This document shows, one piece after another, positions 1 through 8,818 of a DNA stretch of 64,000 bases (position 1 is the stretch's first letter; the number at the start of each line of letters is the position of its first letter). The stretch is taken from positions 62,001-126,000 of the forward strand of contig CAKTOW010000004.1 of NCBI GenBank assembly GCA_934590325.1, in the 5' to 3' direction. This DNA comes from an uncultured Oscillospiraceae bacterium (GTDB lineage Bacteria > Bacillota > Clostridia > Oscillospirales > Oscillospiraceae). The translations under genes and the position numbers were made by a program. The notes under the pieces are model-generated. The model was not told the DNA's origin and searched no databases. It saw nothing but the letters and a program-made list of their open reading frames with translations.

Positions 1-520
1 CGAGGTCAGCCAGCAGATATCCACCGCCGGCAAGGAGGCCAGCGGCACCGGCAACATGAAGTTCATGATGAACGGCGCGCTGACCGTCGGTACCCTGGAC
101 GGCGCCAACGTGGAGATGCACCAGCTGCTGGGCGACGACAATATGTTCCTCTTCGGCCTGAAAGCCGACGAGGTGGAGCATCTGCGCCACACCTATGACC
201 CCAACCTGCTCTACCAGCGGGATCCCGTGCTGCGCCGTGTGCTGGATACCCTCAAGACCGGCTTCCGCGACGGCGTTACCTACGAGGACCTGTTCCAGCG
301 CCTGGTCACCGGCGCGGACGGTCAGGCGGATCAGTATATGGTGCTGGCGGACTTCGCCGCCTACTGCGAGGCCGAGTCCCGCATGCGCCACACCTACACC
401 GACCGGGAGACCTGGAACCGCATGAGCCTTACCAACATCGCCCGCAGCGGCATCTTCGCCGCCGACCGTGCCATCGCCCAGTATGCCGACACCATCTGGC
501 ACGTGCCCTACAAGAAGTAA
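1..520 (+). CDS. glgP: Glycogen/starch phosphorylase, C-terminal part
   Basis: The window opens inside this gene, so only about the last 172 residues are seen. Family function: PLP-dependent phosphorolysis of alpha-1,4-glucan to glucose-1-phosphate in the cytoplasm. The highly conserved stretch EASGTGNMKF begins around base 38, and its Lys (codon 59-61) is the PLP-binding lysine of the family. It is followed by the invariant NGALTVGTLDGANVE segment. The stop is followed at once by a strong bidirectional hairpin shared with the opposing sugar isomerase gene, so this ends its transcription unit. The 5' part lies outside the window. Identification is very secure. Confidence 0.96.
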   Translation, partial: EVSQQISTAGKEASGTGNMKFMMNGALTVGTLDGANVEMHQLLGDDNMFLFGLKADEVEHLRHTYDPNLLYQRDPVLRRVLDTLKTGFRDGVTYEDLFQRLVTGADGQADQYMVLADFAAYCEAESRMRHTYTDRETWNRMSLTNIARSGIFAADRAIAQYADTIWHVPYKK

Positions 521-525
521 ACACG

Positions 526-565
526 AAAAAATATCCCCCGACCATTGGTCGGGGGATATTTTTTG
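526..565. terminator. Bidirectional intrinsic terminator
   Basis: A perfect 13-bp stem (ATATCCCCCGACC, loop ATT) with A-runs before and T-runs after it lies between the convergent glgP and sugar isomerase genes. Confidence 0.92.
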
Positions 566-569
566 CTTC

Positions 570-2021
570 TTAATACCGGCTCTCCGTGGGATAGCGCTCC
601 CCGGCGGGCAGGGGCGCGTAGATATCCTCCACGCCCAGGCAGCGCAGCGCCGTGTGCAGCTGTCTGCCGCAGTGGGAGAAGGCCACGGCACAGTGGTGGG
701 GAAAGTGGTGCTCCAGCAGCACGTGGCGGTAGAACCGCCCCATCTCCGGCACGGCGATGATGCCGCGGCTGCCGAAGGAGCCGTCCTCCGCGTCCAGCAC
801 CTCGCCCTGGGCCATATAGGCGCTGAGGGCGCCGTCGGGGGTGCCGTGCAGGCGGAACAGCGTCACGTCGCCGGGCAAGATAGTGCCCTCCAGGGTGCCC
901 CGCGTGACCTCCGGCGGCAGGGTGCGCGCCATGATCAGCTGGTTCTTCAGCTCCGGGCTGCGCAGCTTGCAGGCGGGGGTGTTGCCGCAGTGGAACCCCA
1001 TGAACACGTCCCTCCGGCCGTAGTCCGTGCAGGGCTGCACGGCGCGCTTGTACAGGCCCTCGGGCAAGGTGTTGTTGATGTCCAGCAGGGTGACGGTGTC
1101 GCGGGTCAGCGCCACGCCCATCAGCTCGCTGAGCGCGCCGTACATATCCACCTCACAGGCCACGGGCAGCCCCCGCGCCGTCAGGCGGCTGTTCACATAG
1201 CAGGGCACAAAGCCGAACTGTGTCTGGAACGCCGGCCAGCACTTCCCCGCGATAGCCACGGTCTCGTGGCAGTCGTCGTCTGCCCAGTCCAGCAGCGTCA
1301 GCTCGTACTGTGCCAGCTGGCGCAGCAGGTCCTCGGGGGCGCGGCCGCCCAGTTCCCGGCGCATGTCCTCCGCCACGGCGGGGATGCGCTTGTCGCCGCC
1401 GTGGGCCTTATAGGCGGCGTAGAGATCCAGCTCGGAGTTTTCCTCCACCTCCACGCCCAGGTCGTAGAAGGGCTGCAGCGGTGCGTTGCAGGCCACGAAG
1501 TCCCGGGGCCGGGGGCCGAAGGCGATGATCTTGGCCTGACGCACCGCCAGCACCGCCCGCGCCGCCGGCAGGAACTCCGCCATCATGGCGGCGCACTGCT
1601 CCGGCGTCCCCACCGGATAGTCCGGCAGCCACACCCGGCAGCGGCGCATGCCCAGGTTGTAGGATAGGTTCAGCAGGCCGCAGTAGGCGTCGCCGCGTCC
1701 CTGGATGAGGTCGTCGTCCTCTGCGGCGGCCACGGCCATGGACACGCCGCCGAACCGCTGCAGCAGCAGGGACGTGGGCGTTTCCGGGCCGAAATTCCCC
1801 AGATAGATGCACAGCGCGTTGACGCCGTGGGCGCGGAGATCCTCCAGCGCCCGCAGGGCGTCCCGCTCCGTTTCCACGCAGACGGGACATTCATATACCG
1901 GCAGCGCCAGCGCGCGGCAGGCCGCCGCCACGCGGGCGCGGCGGCTCTCGGACAGGGTGCGGGGGAAGCAGTCTCGGCTGACAGCCACCAGCCCCAGCGT
2001 CACAGAGGGAATATTACGCAT
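570..2021 (-). CDS. L-fucose/L-arabinose isomerase-fold sugar isomerase
   Basis: This 483-residue protein belongs to the FucI/AraA-fold isomerases, which interconvert aldoses and ketoses with a divalent metal. Candidate metal ligands are the Glu in CEVDMYGALSEL, the Asp in LLDINN and a His in the C-terminal HHFPHHC segment. It is the last gene of a minus-strand sugar operon, about 50 bases after the epimerase. The ATG at 2021 has AAGGATGGTGAGAG upstream. The substrate cannot be read from sequence: the family includes fucose, arabinose and less usual sugars. With the kinase and aldolase of the same operon it probably supplies a ketose or uronate-like intermediate, which is inference. Confidence 0.8.
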   Translation of the reverse strand: MRNIPSVTLGLVAVSRDCFPRTLSESRRARVAAACRALALPVYECPVCVETERDALRALEDLRAHGVNALCIYLGNFGPETPTSLLLQRFGGVSMAVAAAEDDDLIQGRGDAYCGLLNLSYNLGMRRCRVWLPDYPVGTPEQCAAMMAEFLPAARAVLAVRQAKIIAFGPRPRDFVACNAPLQPFYDLGVEVEENSELDLYAAYKAHGGDKRIPAVAEDMRRELGGRAPEDLLRQLAQYELTLLDWADDDCHETVAIAGKCWPAFQTQFGFVPCYVNSRLTARGLPVACEVDMYGALSELMGVALTRDTVTLLDINNTLPEGLYKRAVQPCTDYGRRDVFMGFHCGNTPACKLRSPELKNQLIMARTLPPEVTRGTLEGTILPGDVTLFRLHGTPDGALSAYMAQGEVLDAEDGSFGSRGIIAVPEMGRFYRHVLLEHHFPHHCAVAFSHCGRQLHTALRCLGVEDIYAPLPAGERYPTESRY

Positions 2022-2073
2022 ACTCTCACCATCCTTGGATTTTTACACATGATAGCACAGAGAGGGCGCGGTG

Positions 2074-2940
2074 TCAAAAGTATACGCGTTCTTTTTCCCG
2101 CAGGAAGTCCAGCGCGTCGCGCAGCAGCTGCTCCTCCGGCGCGTCGGTAAAGCTGCGCCACAGCGCCACAGAGGCGGCGATGCCGCCGCCGGGGGTCATA
2201 AAGGACTCGATGTCCAGCCGCCCGGCGTAGCCGATGTCCCGCAGGGCGGCGAAATAGTCGTCCCAGGGGAACTGGCCCATGCCCGGCAGGCGGCGGTTGT
2301 TCTCCGCCAGATGCAGGTGCTTCAGCCGCTTGCCGGCGGTGTGCACGGCGCCGGTGAAGCTGTCCTCCTCCATGGACAGGTGGAAGTTGTCCAGCATCAG
2401 TCCCACATTGTCGTTGCCCACCATCTCGCAGAAGGCCACGCCCTCAGCGGCGGTGTTGATGAGGAAGCCCTCGAAGCGGTTCAACGGCTCGATGGCGATC
2501 TCGATGCCCCGGTCGCCGATGGTGGAGACCGCCTTGGCGAACACCTCAGCGGTGCGTGCGGTAATGGCCCGCTTTTCCTCCGCGGACAGCGGCGCGGTGC
2601 GCAGGCTGGGCCACTTGGTCTGGCAGGTGCCGCCCAGCAGGCGTATGCCCGCGCCGTCCATGACGGAGAGGATGCGCTCCATGTGCCGCACGCCGTTCTG
2701 CCGCACCTCCGGGTCGTCGGAGGCCATGTCGTACTCTGCGGCGAAGCCGCAGCTGAACACGACCTCCACGCCGCGCCCTGCGGCGTAGGATACGATGTGC
2801 TTTGCCTCGCCGTCCTCCAGGAACGGCTCCGGGGGCAGCTCCACACAGTCGAAGCCCAGCGCGGCGAAGCGGTCTATGACCGCGGGGAAGTCGGTGACGC
2901 CGTCCTTGGCGCCAAACAGGAAATGAATGCCCTTTTTCAT
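2074..2940 (-). CDS. Sugar phosphate isomerase/epimerase (TIM barrel, tagatose-3-epimerase-like)
   Basis: A 288-residue TIM-barrel protein of the xylose isomerase-like/AP-endonuclease-2 superfamily. The four expected metal ligands are visible in order: Glu in IAIEPLN, Asp in LMLDNFH, His in HLHLAENN and Glu in LDIES, the pattern of ketose 3-epimerases. It follows the binding-protein gene in the same direction, separated by a stem-loop at 2980-3007, and has GGAGGAAACACC before its ATG. It likely epimerises or isomerises a sugar or sugar acid taken up by the neighbouring ABC transporter. The exact substrate is unknown. Confidence 0.8.
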   Translation of the reverse strand: MKKGIHFLFGAKDGVTDFPAVIDRFAALGFDCVELPPEPFLEDGEAKHIVSYAAGRGVEVVFSCGFAAEYDMASDDPEVRQNGVRHMERILSVMDGAGIRLLGGTCQTKWPSLRTAPLSAEEKRAITARTAEVFAKAVSTIGDRGIEIAIEPLNRFEGFLINTAAEGVAFCEMVGNDNVGLMLDNFHLSMEEDSFTGAVHTAGKRLKHLHLAENNRRLPGMGQFPWDDYFAALRDIGYAGRLDIESFMTPGGGIAASVALWRSFTDAPEEQLLRDALDFLREKERVYF

Positions 2941-2979
2941 GGTGTTTCCTCCGGAAAACGGAAATGCCCTATACGGCGG

Positions 2980-3007
2980 ATAGCGCCCGGCATACGCCGG
3001 ACGCTAT
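2980..3007 (-). promoter_or_regulatory. Intercistronic mRNA stem-loop
   Basis: The arms ATAGCGCCCGGC and GCCGGACGCTAT form a 12-bp stem with one non-Watson-Crick pair and a 4-base loop. It lies between the binding-protein stop and the epimerase start and has no T-run, so it looks more like an mRNA stabilising or processing stem than a terminator. Such stems often raise binding-protein mRNA over downstream genes. Confidence 0.5.
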
Positions 3008-3061
3008 TCGCTTGCAAGGGGGGGAGTAAAGGAAGAAGTTACTTGCTTCGATATTGGTTTG

Positions 3062-4111
3062 TTACTTCGCCAGCAGGCCGAAGGTCTCCAGGCCGTTGGC
3101 CTTGATGTAGTTGCGGTACCACTCGTTCATGGTGGCCTCGCTCTGGGCGCGGTTCATCAGCTCGTCGGTGACCTCGGCGCTGGTGACCACCTGGCCGTCG
3201 TACAGGTTATCCTCGGGGTTCAGCTCATAGCCCTCCTGCAGCATGCGGGCCAGCGCCTGCACGGGCAGATAGCCCTCCAGCCACACGTTCTGGAACGCGC
3301 AGACATCCAGATAGCCGTCCTTCAGCAGGTTCAGCGCCTCGGTGCCGGGATCGTATGCGGCCATGACCACGTCGGAGTTGTTGGCCTTGGCGATCTTGCC
3401 CATGTTGGTGGTCTCCATGGCGGACAGGCCCACCATGGCCTTCAGCTCGGGATTGGAGGTGAGGATGTTCTCCCAGTTGTTGTAGTTCAGGGTGGTGTCC
3501 AGATCGGTCTCGAACACCTCGGTGAACTGCATGTCGGTGCCCTCATAGGCGGCCTTCACCTGCTCGGCACGGATGGTGTGGGACTCGGGGCCCAGCACGC
3601 AGACGCCCAGCGCCACAGTGCCCTCGTCGCCGGTCTGTGCGCGGACGGCGGTGCCCAGGTCATAGGCCAGCTTGGCGGTGTTCACGCCGAAGTACGCGGC
3701 GCGCTGAGAGGTGGGAGCGTCGGAGTCGGTGATGACCACGGTGACGCCCTTTTCCACGGCGGCGGCGATGGGCTCATCCCACACGGTGGAGTCGCCGGCG
3801 ATGATGACGATGGCGTCGCAGCCGGCGGCCACCAGGGACTCGAACATGGAGATCTGCTGGGTGTTGTCACTGTCGGCGGGGCCGGTGTAGGTCAGCTTCA
3901 CGCCGTAGTCCTCGGCAGCGGCCTTGGCGCCGTACTCGATGGCGGCCATAACGTCGCCGGAGGTGGTGTGTACGACGAAGCCGATGTGGTACTGGCTGTC
4001 GTCAGCGGTGTTGTCGCCGGAGGTGTTGTTGTCCTCCGCCTTCTGACCGCAGCCCGCCAGCAGGCTCATCGTCATGACGGCGGCCATCAGAAGCGCAAAA
4101 AGTTTCTTCAT
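3062..4111 (-). CDS. Sugar ABC transporter substrate-binding lipoprotein (RbsB-like)
   Basis: A 349-residue lipoprotein of the ribose/galactose-type periplasmic binding family. The N-terminus has a lipoprotein signal with lipobox LLAGC, acylated Cys21, then an Asn/Asp-rich linker. The mature part has the type I two-lobe pattern (IGFVVHTTSGD, CDAIVIIAGDS, ITDSDAP, ALGVCVLGPES). It would deliver the substrate of the operon to the membrane components encoded upstream. GGAGAAGAACC precedes the ATG. A MITE-like element separates it from the ATPase-permease gene, which may change its share of operon mRNA. The ligand is not predictable by eye. Confidence 0.9.
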   Translation of the reverse strand: MKKLFALLMAAVMTMSLLAGCGQKAEDNNTSGDNTADDSQYHIGFVVHTTSGDVMAAIEYGAKAAAEDYGVKLTYTGPADSDNTQQISMFESLVAAGCDAIVIIAGDSTVWDEPIAAAVEKGVTVVITDSDAPTSQRAAYFGVNTAKLAYDLGTAVRAQTGDEGTVALGVCVLGPESHTIRAEQVKAAYEGTDMQFTEVFETDLDTTLNYNNWENILTSNPELKAMVGLSAMETTNMGKIAKANNSDVVMAAYDPGTEALNLLKDGYLDVCAFQNVWLEGYLPVQALARMLQEGYELNPEDNLYDGQVVTSAEVTDELMNRAQSEATMNEWYRNYIKANGLETFGLLAK

Positions 4112-4140
4112 GGTTCTTCTCCTTCAAGTTTGTTTTTTTA

Positions 4141-4299
4141 GGCAATACCGCATAATGGAACAAGAGCGATCTGTGAGCAATTTTGCGTACTGACGAGGCG
4201 CGGTCTCGCGGCAATACTTGCCGTATTGCAAGAGATCGCAACAAAGTCAGGGCACAAAATTTCCGCAAAGCGCCGCAGCTTTCATTGTGCGGTGCTGCC
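4141..4299. mobile_element. MITE-like element with 17-bp terminal inverted repeats
   Basis: The left end GGCAATACCGCATAATG (4141-4157) and the reverse complement of the right end, GGCAGCACCGCACAATG (4283-4299), match at 14 of 17 positions. TTTA flanks both sides (4137-4140 and 4300-4303), a possible target duplication. The interior carries further imperfect inverted repeats, so the 159 bp could fold into one long hairpin. It has no coding capacity. It sits between two genes of the sugar transporter operon. Confidence 0.7.
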
Positions 4300-4334
4300 T
4301 TTATTTTAGGCGTCATACAACGCGCTAAAAACTC

Positions 4335-6854
4335 TCACTGTTTCCCGTGGCGGCGCAGGGCGCGCTTTTCCACCACGGTGTCGATGGCAATAGCGATCAG
4401 CATGGTCACGCCGATGAACAGGCTGCGCCACCCGGACTGCAGGCCCAGGAACACCAGGCCGTTCTGGATGACCGTCACCAGCGCGATGCCGATCAGGGAG
4501 CCCCACATGGAGCCCGCGCCGCCGCCCATCTTGGTGCCGCCGATGACCACGGCGCCGATGACGGACATGGCGTAGTCCGAGCCGGTGGTGGTGTCGGCGG
4601 AGGTCAGGTTGGACAGGGTCAGCGCCGCGCCGATGCCGCACATCAGGCCGCTCATGGCCATGACGCCCACCCGCAGGCGGTTGGTGTTGATGCCGCGCTT
4701 CTTGGCGGCGATCTGATTGTCGCCGGACAGCAGCAGGTGCCGTGCGTACTTGCTGTTGCGGAACATCCACGCGCACAGGGCGAAGATGACCAGGCAGACG
4801 ACCGACAGCAGGGACACGCCGCCCACCTGTACCCGCGCCATGTTCAGGAACGACCCGGCGGGCAGGCCGCTGATGGTCTTGCCGCCGTTGATGACCAGCG
4901 CCAGACCGCGGTAGATGGACATGGTGCCCAGCGTGATGACGATGGTGGGCAGGTCAAAGGCCACGGCCAGCAGGCCGTTCAGCGCGCCCAGCGCGGTGGC
5001 GAACACCAGTCCGATCAGCACGCACAGCCACGGGTCCAGCCCGGTGGTGGTCATCAGCAGTGCCATGATGCCCATGGTGGCATTCAGCACCATGCCCACG
5101 GACAGGTCCACCTCGTTGGCGCAGAACACGAAGGTCATGGCGAAGGTCAGAATGCCCAGAATACTCATCTGCTTGAGGATAACGGACATGTTGCCGCCGG
5201 TCATGAAGGACGGCACGAACACGGCGAAGCCCACGATCACGGCGATAAGCGCCAGCAGCACGCCGCTCTCCTTGAAGCTCAGCAGCTTCTTCAGCCGCTG
5301 CAGCAGGGAGGGCTTGGCCTCCTGCGCCGCCTCTGCGGGCGCGGACTGCTCCTGTGCGGCGGCGCGCTCCACGGTCTCGCCGGCGATGTACTTGAGTATG
5401 GTGCCCTTGGTGGTGCCCGCGGGCACGGTCTTGATGTGCTTTCCGTTGCGGAACAGGAGTATCTCGTCGCTGAGGGCCGTCAGCTCGTCGATCTCCGACG
5501 AGGTCAGCACCACGGCGAAGCCCTGCCGCGTAATGCGGTCGATAAGCTGGTATATCTCCTGCTTGGCGCCCACGTCGATGCCGCGGGTAGGGTCGTCCAG
5601 TATCAGCAGCTTGGGGTCAGTGGCCAGCCATTTGGCCAGCAGCACCTTCTGCTGGTTGCCGCCGGACAGCTCGATAACGGCGTTCTCCGGGGAGGTGCAG
5701 ACTACGTTCAGCTGCTGGATGTACTCCTCGGCGATGCGGCGGTTGTCCTTGTGGCGGATAAGCCCCTTCCGCGAGGTCATCCGCAGGATGCTCTGGGCGA
5801 TGTTGTGCGCGATGGACCACTCGGTCATCAGTCCGGTGTCGCGCCGGTCGGAGGGCACCATGGCGATGTTCTTCTTCATGGCCTCCAACGGGGAGGAGGG
5901 GGAGATGACCTCGCCGTCCAGGGTGATGGTGCCGCTGTCGAAGCCCTGCAGGCCGAACAGCACCTTCAATATGGTCTCATAGCCGCAGCCGGCCAGACCG
6001 GACAGGCCCACCACACTGCCGGCGCGCACCTGGAAGGATACGTCCTGCACCGCGTCGCCCACGGTCAGGTGCTGTACGTCCAGCACCACGTCGCCTTTCT
6101 CACCGGGGCTGCGGGTATAGACGCACTTGGCGTCGTGGCCCAGCATCAGGGAGATGATCTCGTCCACGTTGGTGTCCGCGGTGTTCAGGGTCTTGATGTA
6201 CCGCCCGTCCCGCATAACGGTGATGCGGTCGGAGATCTCGAACACCTCGTCCATACGGTGGGAGATGTACAGGATGGTCATGCCCTTGGCGGTCTGCTCA
6301 CGGATGAGGCGGAACAGTATCTCTGTCTCATACATATTCAGGGCGGAGTTGGGCTCGTCCAGAATAAGTATCTTCGCGTCGTCGGCGATGGCCCGGGCGA
6401 TCTCTATCCACTGCCGCTGGCCGATGGTCAGCAGCTCCACGGGGGTATCCAGATCGATGTCCAGTTCCATCTCGTCCAGCACCTGCTGGGTGCGGCGGCG
6501 CATCTCCTTGTGGTCCAGGGACAGCCCCTTGGTCAGCTCCTTGCCGGCGAAGATGTTCATCTCCGTGGCCTGCAGGGAGAACATGGACAGCTCCTGGAAC
6601 ACGATGCTCACGCCCGCCCTGCGGGCGTCGGCGGGGTTCTTGGGGTCGTATACCTGCCCGTCCAGGCGCATCTCACCGGAATCGGTGCGGTACACACCGG
6701 CGATAAGGTTCATCATGGTGGACTTGCCCGCGCCGTTCTCGCCGCAGATGGCGTGCACCTCGCCCTTGCCGATGGAAAAGCTTACATCGTTGACCGCCTT
6801 GACCGTGTGGAAGCTCTTGCACACATGGTCAAGCTGGAAGTATGTTTCGTTCAT
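4335..6854 (-). CDS. Fused sugar ABC transporter ATPase-permease (RbsA-RbsC fusion)
   Basis: An 839-residue single chain that joins two usually separate proteins. Residues 1-490 are a double ABC ATPase of the RbsA/MglA type. The first Walker A is GENGAGKST at 38-46 and its Walker B is around 163-168. The second domain has a degenerate Walker A (GLAGCGYET), a clear LSGGNQQ signature near 397 and LLILDDP near 416-422. Residues about 490-520 are an Ala/Glu/Gln-rich linker. From about 525 to the end is an RbsC-like polytopic permease. A separate permease gene lies just upstream, so the assembled transporter could hold two different permease chains. GAGGTAACGCC precedes the ATG. Confidence 0.92.
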   Translation of the reverse strand: MNETYFQLDHVCKSFHTVKAVNDVSFSIGKGEVHAICGENGAGKSTMMNLIAGVYRTDSGEMRLDGQVYDPKNPADARRAGVSIVFQELSMFSLQATEMNIFAGKELTKGLSLDHKEMRRRTQQVLDEMELDIDLDTPVELLTIGQRQWIEIARAIADDAKILILDEPNSALNMYETEILFRLIREQTAKGMTILYISHRMDEVFEISDRITVMRDGRYIKTLNTADTNVDEIISLMLGHDAKCVYTRSPGEKGDVVLDVQHLTVGDAVQDVSFQVRAGSVVGLSGLAGCGYETILKVLFGLQGFDSGTITLDGEVISPSSPLEAMKKNIAMVPSDRRDTGLMTEWSIAHNIAQSILRMTSRKGLIRHKDNRRIAEEYIQQLNVVCTSPENAVIELSGGNQQKVLLAKWLATDPKLLILDDPTRGIDVGAKQEIYQLIDRITRQGFAVVLTSSEIDELTALSDEILLFRNGKHIKTVPAGTTKGTILKYIAGETVERAAAQEQSAPAEAAQEAKPSLLQRLKKLLSFKESGVLLALIAVIVGFAVFVPSFMTGGNMSVILKQMSILGILTFAMTFVFCANEVDLSVGMVLNATMGIMALLMTTTGLDPWLCVLIGLVFATALGALNGLLAVAFDLPTIVITLGTMSIYRGLALVINGGKTISGLPAGSFLNMARVQVGGVSLLSVVCLVIFALCAWMFRNSKYARHLLLSGDNQIAAKKRGINTNRLRVGVMAMSGLMCGIGAALTLSNLTSADTTTGSDYAMSVIGAVVIGGTKMGGGAGSMWGSLIGIALVTVIQNGLVFLGLQSGWRSLFIGVTMLIAIAIDTVVEKRALRRHGKQ

Positions 6855-6870
6855 GGCGTTACCTCCCCGG

Positions 6871-7848
6871 TCATCTGGTCTTGCGGTTGGTCATCCGCTG
6901 CAGGGCGATGGCGAACACCAGGAGGATGCCCTCGGTCGCCTGCTGGTAGGCGGTGCTGATGCCCATGAGCATCAGGCCGTTCTTAATGATCATGATAAGG
7001 GCGATGCCGCCCAGGGTGCCCCACACGGAGGCGGTGCCGCCGTCGGTGGAGCCGCCGCCCGCCACCACGGCGGTGATGGCCAGCATCTCGTAGCCGCTGC
7101 CGCCCTCGGAGGTGGCGGAGGCCATGAAGGACAGGCTCAGCACACCGGCCAGACCGGCGAAGGCACCCATCAGCAGCTCATTCTGCACCTTGCGGCGCTT
7201 GATGGGCACGCCGGAATACAGTGCGGCGTTCTTGTTGCTGCCCATGGCCAGGAAGTCCCGTGCCATCACGGAGTTCCGCAGCCACCAGGCGGAGATGAGC
7301 ACCACCACGATGGCCACATAGACCGTGTTGTTGATGCCCAGCGTGCTGCCCACGCCGAAGTCGAAAAAGCTGCTCTGCCCCAGATTGCCCACGCTGTATC
7401 CGCCGGTGAGCACGGAGGTCAGCCCCTTGTAGATGTAGGACGAGCCCAGTGTGATGATGATCATGGGCAGTCCCAGGAACACGCCGATCAGTCCGTTGAT
7501 ACCGCCGCAGAAGATGCCCAGCAGTATGCCCAGCACCGCGGCCAGCCAGGGGTCGATGCCCCAGTGCAGTATCATCAGCGCCATGCAGTTGACCACCAGG
7601 TTATAGATGGCGCCCACGGAGATGTCCATCTCGCCGGTGGCCACCACGAAGGTCATACCGGTGGAGATGACCACCATCACGGCCATCTGCCGCAGCAGGC
7701 GCGCCAGATTGCTGGTGGTGGCGAAGGTCGTGGTCACGGCGGAGAACAGGATGCACACCAGGACGATACCTATGACCACGGCGAGGCTCGTTTTGTTCTT
7801 GATATGGAATTTTGCAGTCATGCGCTTGTCAGCGGCCACAGTCGTCAT
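6871..7848 (-). CDS. Sugar ABC transporter permease (RbsC-like)
   Basis: A polytopic membrane protein of about 325 residues of the branched-chain amino acid/ribose permease family. It has the conserved TGEMDISVGAIYNL and TSEGGSGYEMLAITAVVAGGGS segments. An upstream in-frame ATG at 7914 would overlap the lactonase gene; the ATG at 7848 has AGGTG at the right distance and begins 14 bases after the lactonase stop, so it is preferred. It likely forms the pore with the permease half of the fused protein encoded 16 bases downstream. Confidence 0.9.
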   Translation of the reverse strand: MTTVAADKRMTAKFHIKNKTSLAVVIGIVLVCILFSAVTTTFATTSNLARLLRQMAVMVVISTGMTFVVATGEMDISVGAIYNLVVNCMALMILHWGIDPWLAAVLGILLGIFCGGINGLIGVFLGLPMIIITLGSSYIYKGLTSVLTGGYSVGNLGQSSFFDFGVGSTLGINNTVYVAIVVVLISAWWLRNSVMARDFLAMGSNKNAALYSGVPIKRRKVQNELLMGAFAGLAGVLSLSFMASATSEGGSGYEMLAITAVVAGGGSTDGGTASVWGTLGGIALIMIIKNGLMLMGISTAYQQATEGILLVFAIALQRMTNRKTR

Positions 7849-7861
7849 AGGGCAGCACCTG

Positions 7862-8806
7862 TCATGCCTTTCTGGGGAATATCCCCTCAAGATACTGGAT
7901 GTGCGCGTAGCCACGGTGCTTTGTGCGGGTCTTGAGCACGCTGCCGATGCAGGTGATGAACAGATCGCGTCCGTCCGCGCCGCCCCAGGTCAGGTTCAGC
8001 GCCGTGTCCAGATGGCTGATCATCAGGATGCCCAGTTCCTTGCCCGCCTTGTCGTAGATGTGCAGGCCGTCGGGGCCGCAGCAGAACACGTTCTCCAGCT
8101 CGTCGATCTTCATGCCGTCGGGCACGGTGTCGTCCTGGCCGATCTGCGTGGTCTTGGCGAACTCCCGTCCGTTGGACAGGCTGCCGTCCTCCGCCACGTC
8201 GAAGGCCATGATGCGGTAGTTGGGGGAGTCGTTGACCAGCAGCGTCTTTTCATCCCGGAAGAAGCACAGCCCGTTGGGATTGGCGAAGCAGTCCGCGCCG
8301 ATGCGCAGCTCCTTTGTCTCCGGGTCCAGGATGTACACCGGCCGCATGTCAGAGGGGATGGGCCGCCCGATGCCGGCGGGCTTGTTCTGCCGTCCGTAGG
8401 CCGGGTCGGTGAAGTAGATCATGCCGTCGCCGCGGCAGATAACGTCGTTGGGGCTGTTGATCTCGATGCCCTTGTAGTGGGTGGCCAGCACTTCATAGTT
8501 CATGCCGTCGCTGGTGCAGCGGCTCAGATGGCTGCTGGCGTGCTCACACACCACCAGGCGCCCCTGGGGGTCAAAGCACTGGCCGTTGGCCTTGTTGTGG
8601 TTGTTGTAGATGACCTTGGCGCCGTCCTTCTCCGTCCAGCTCATGGTGTTGGACACCGGGATGTCGTTGAACAGCAGCCGGTCGTTCTCATAGTCCCACA
8701 CGGCACCCTCGGTCAGGTGCATATCGGGCACGATGACCTCCAGCTGGGCGTTGGGGTCGATAACGTCATAGACGCGCTCGTCAAAAACGTGGAGTTTGAT
8801 GTTCAT
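7862..8806 (-). CDS. SMP-30/gluconolactonase family lactonase
   Basis: A 314-residue six-bladed beta-propeller of the SMP-30/gluconolactonase/LRE family, which opens sugar lactones to aldonic acids using a bound divalent metal. Supporting segments are EGAVWDYENDRLLFNDI near residue 33 (metal-ligand Glu), the NSPNDVICRGDGMIYFTDPAYG block, NPNGLCF and a later PDGMKIDE segment (ligand Asp). Its presence suggests that the operon substrate, or an oxidised form of it, passes through a lactone. No sugar dehydrogenase gene is present in the operon, so the oxidation step, if any, is encoded elsewhere. Confidence 0.88.
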   Translation of the reverse strand: MNIKLHVFDERVYDVIDPNAQLEVIVPDMHLTEGAVWDYENDRLLFNDIPVSNTMSWTEKDGAKVIYNNHNKANGQCFDPQGRLVVCEHASSHLSRCTSDGMNYEVLATHYKGIEINSPNDVICRGDGMIYFTDPAYGRQNKPAGIGRPIPSDMRPVYILDPETKELRIGADCFANPNGLCFFRDEKTLLVNDSPNYRIMAFDVAEDGSLSNGREFAKTTQIGQDDTVPDGMKIDELENVFCCGPDGLHIYDKAGKELGILMISHLDTALNLTWGGADGRDLFITCIGSVLKTRTKHRGYAHIQYLEGIFPRKA

Positions 8807-8818
8807 TCCGCCGCCTCC

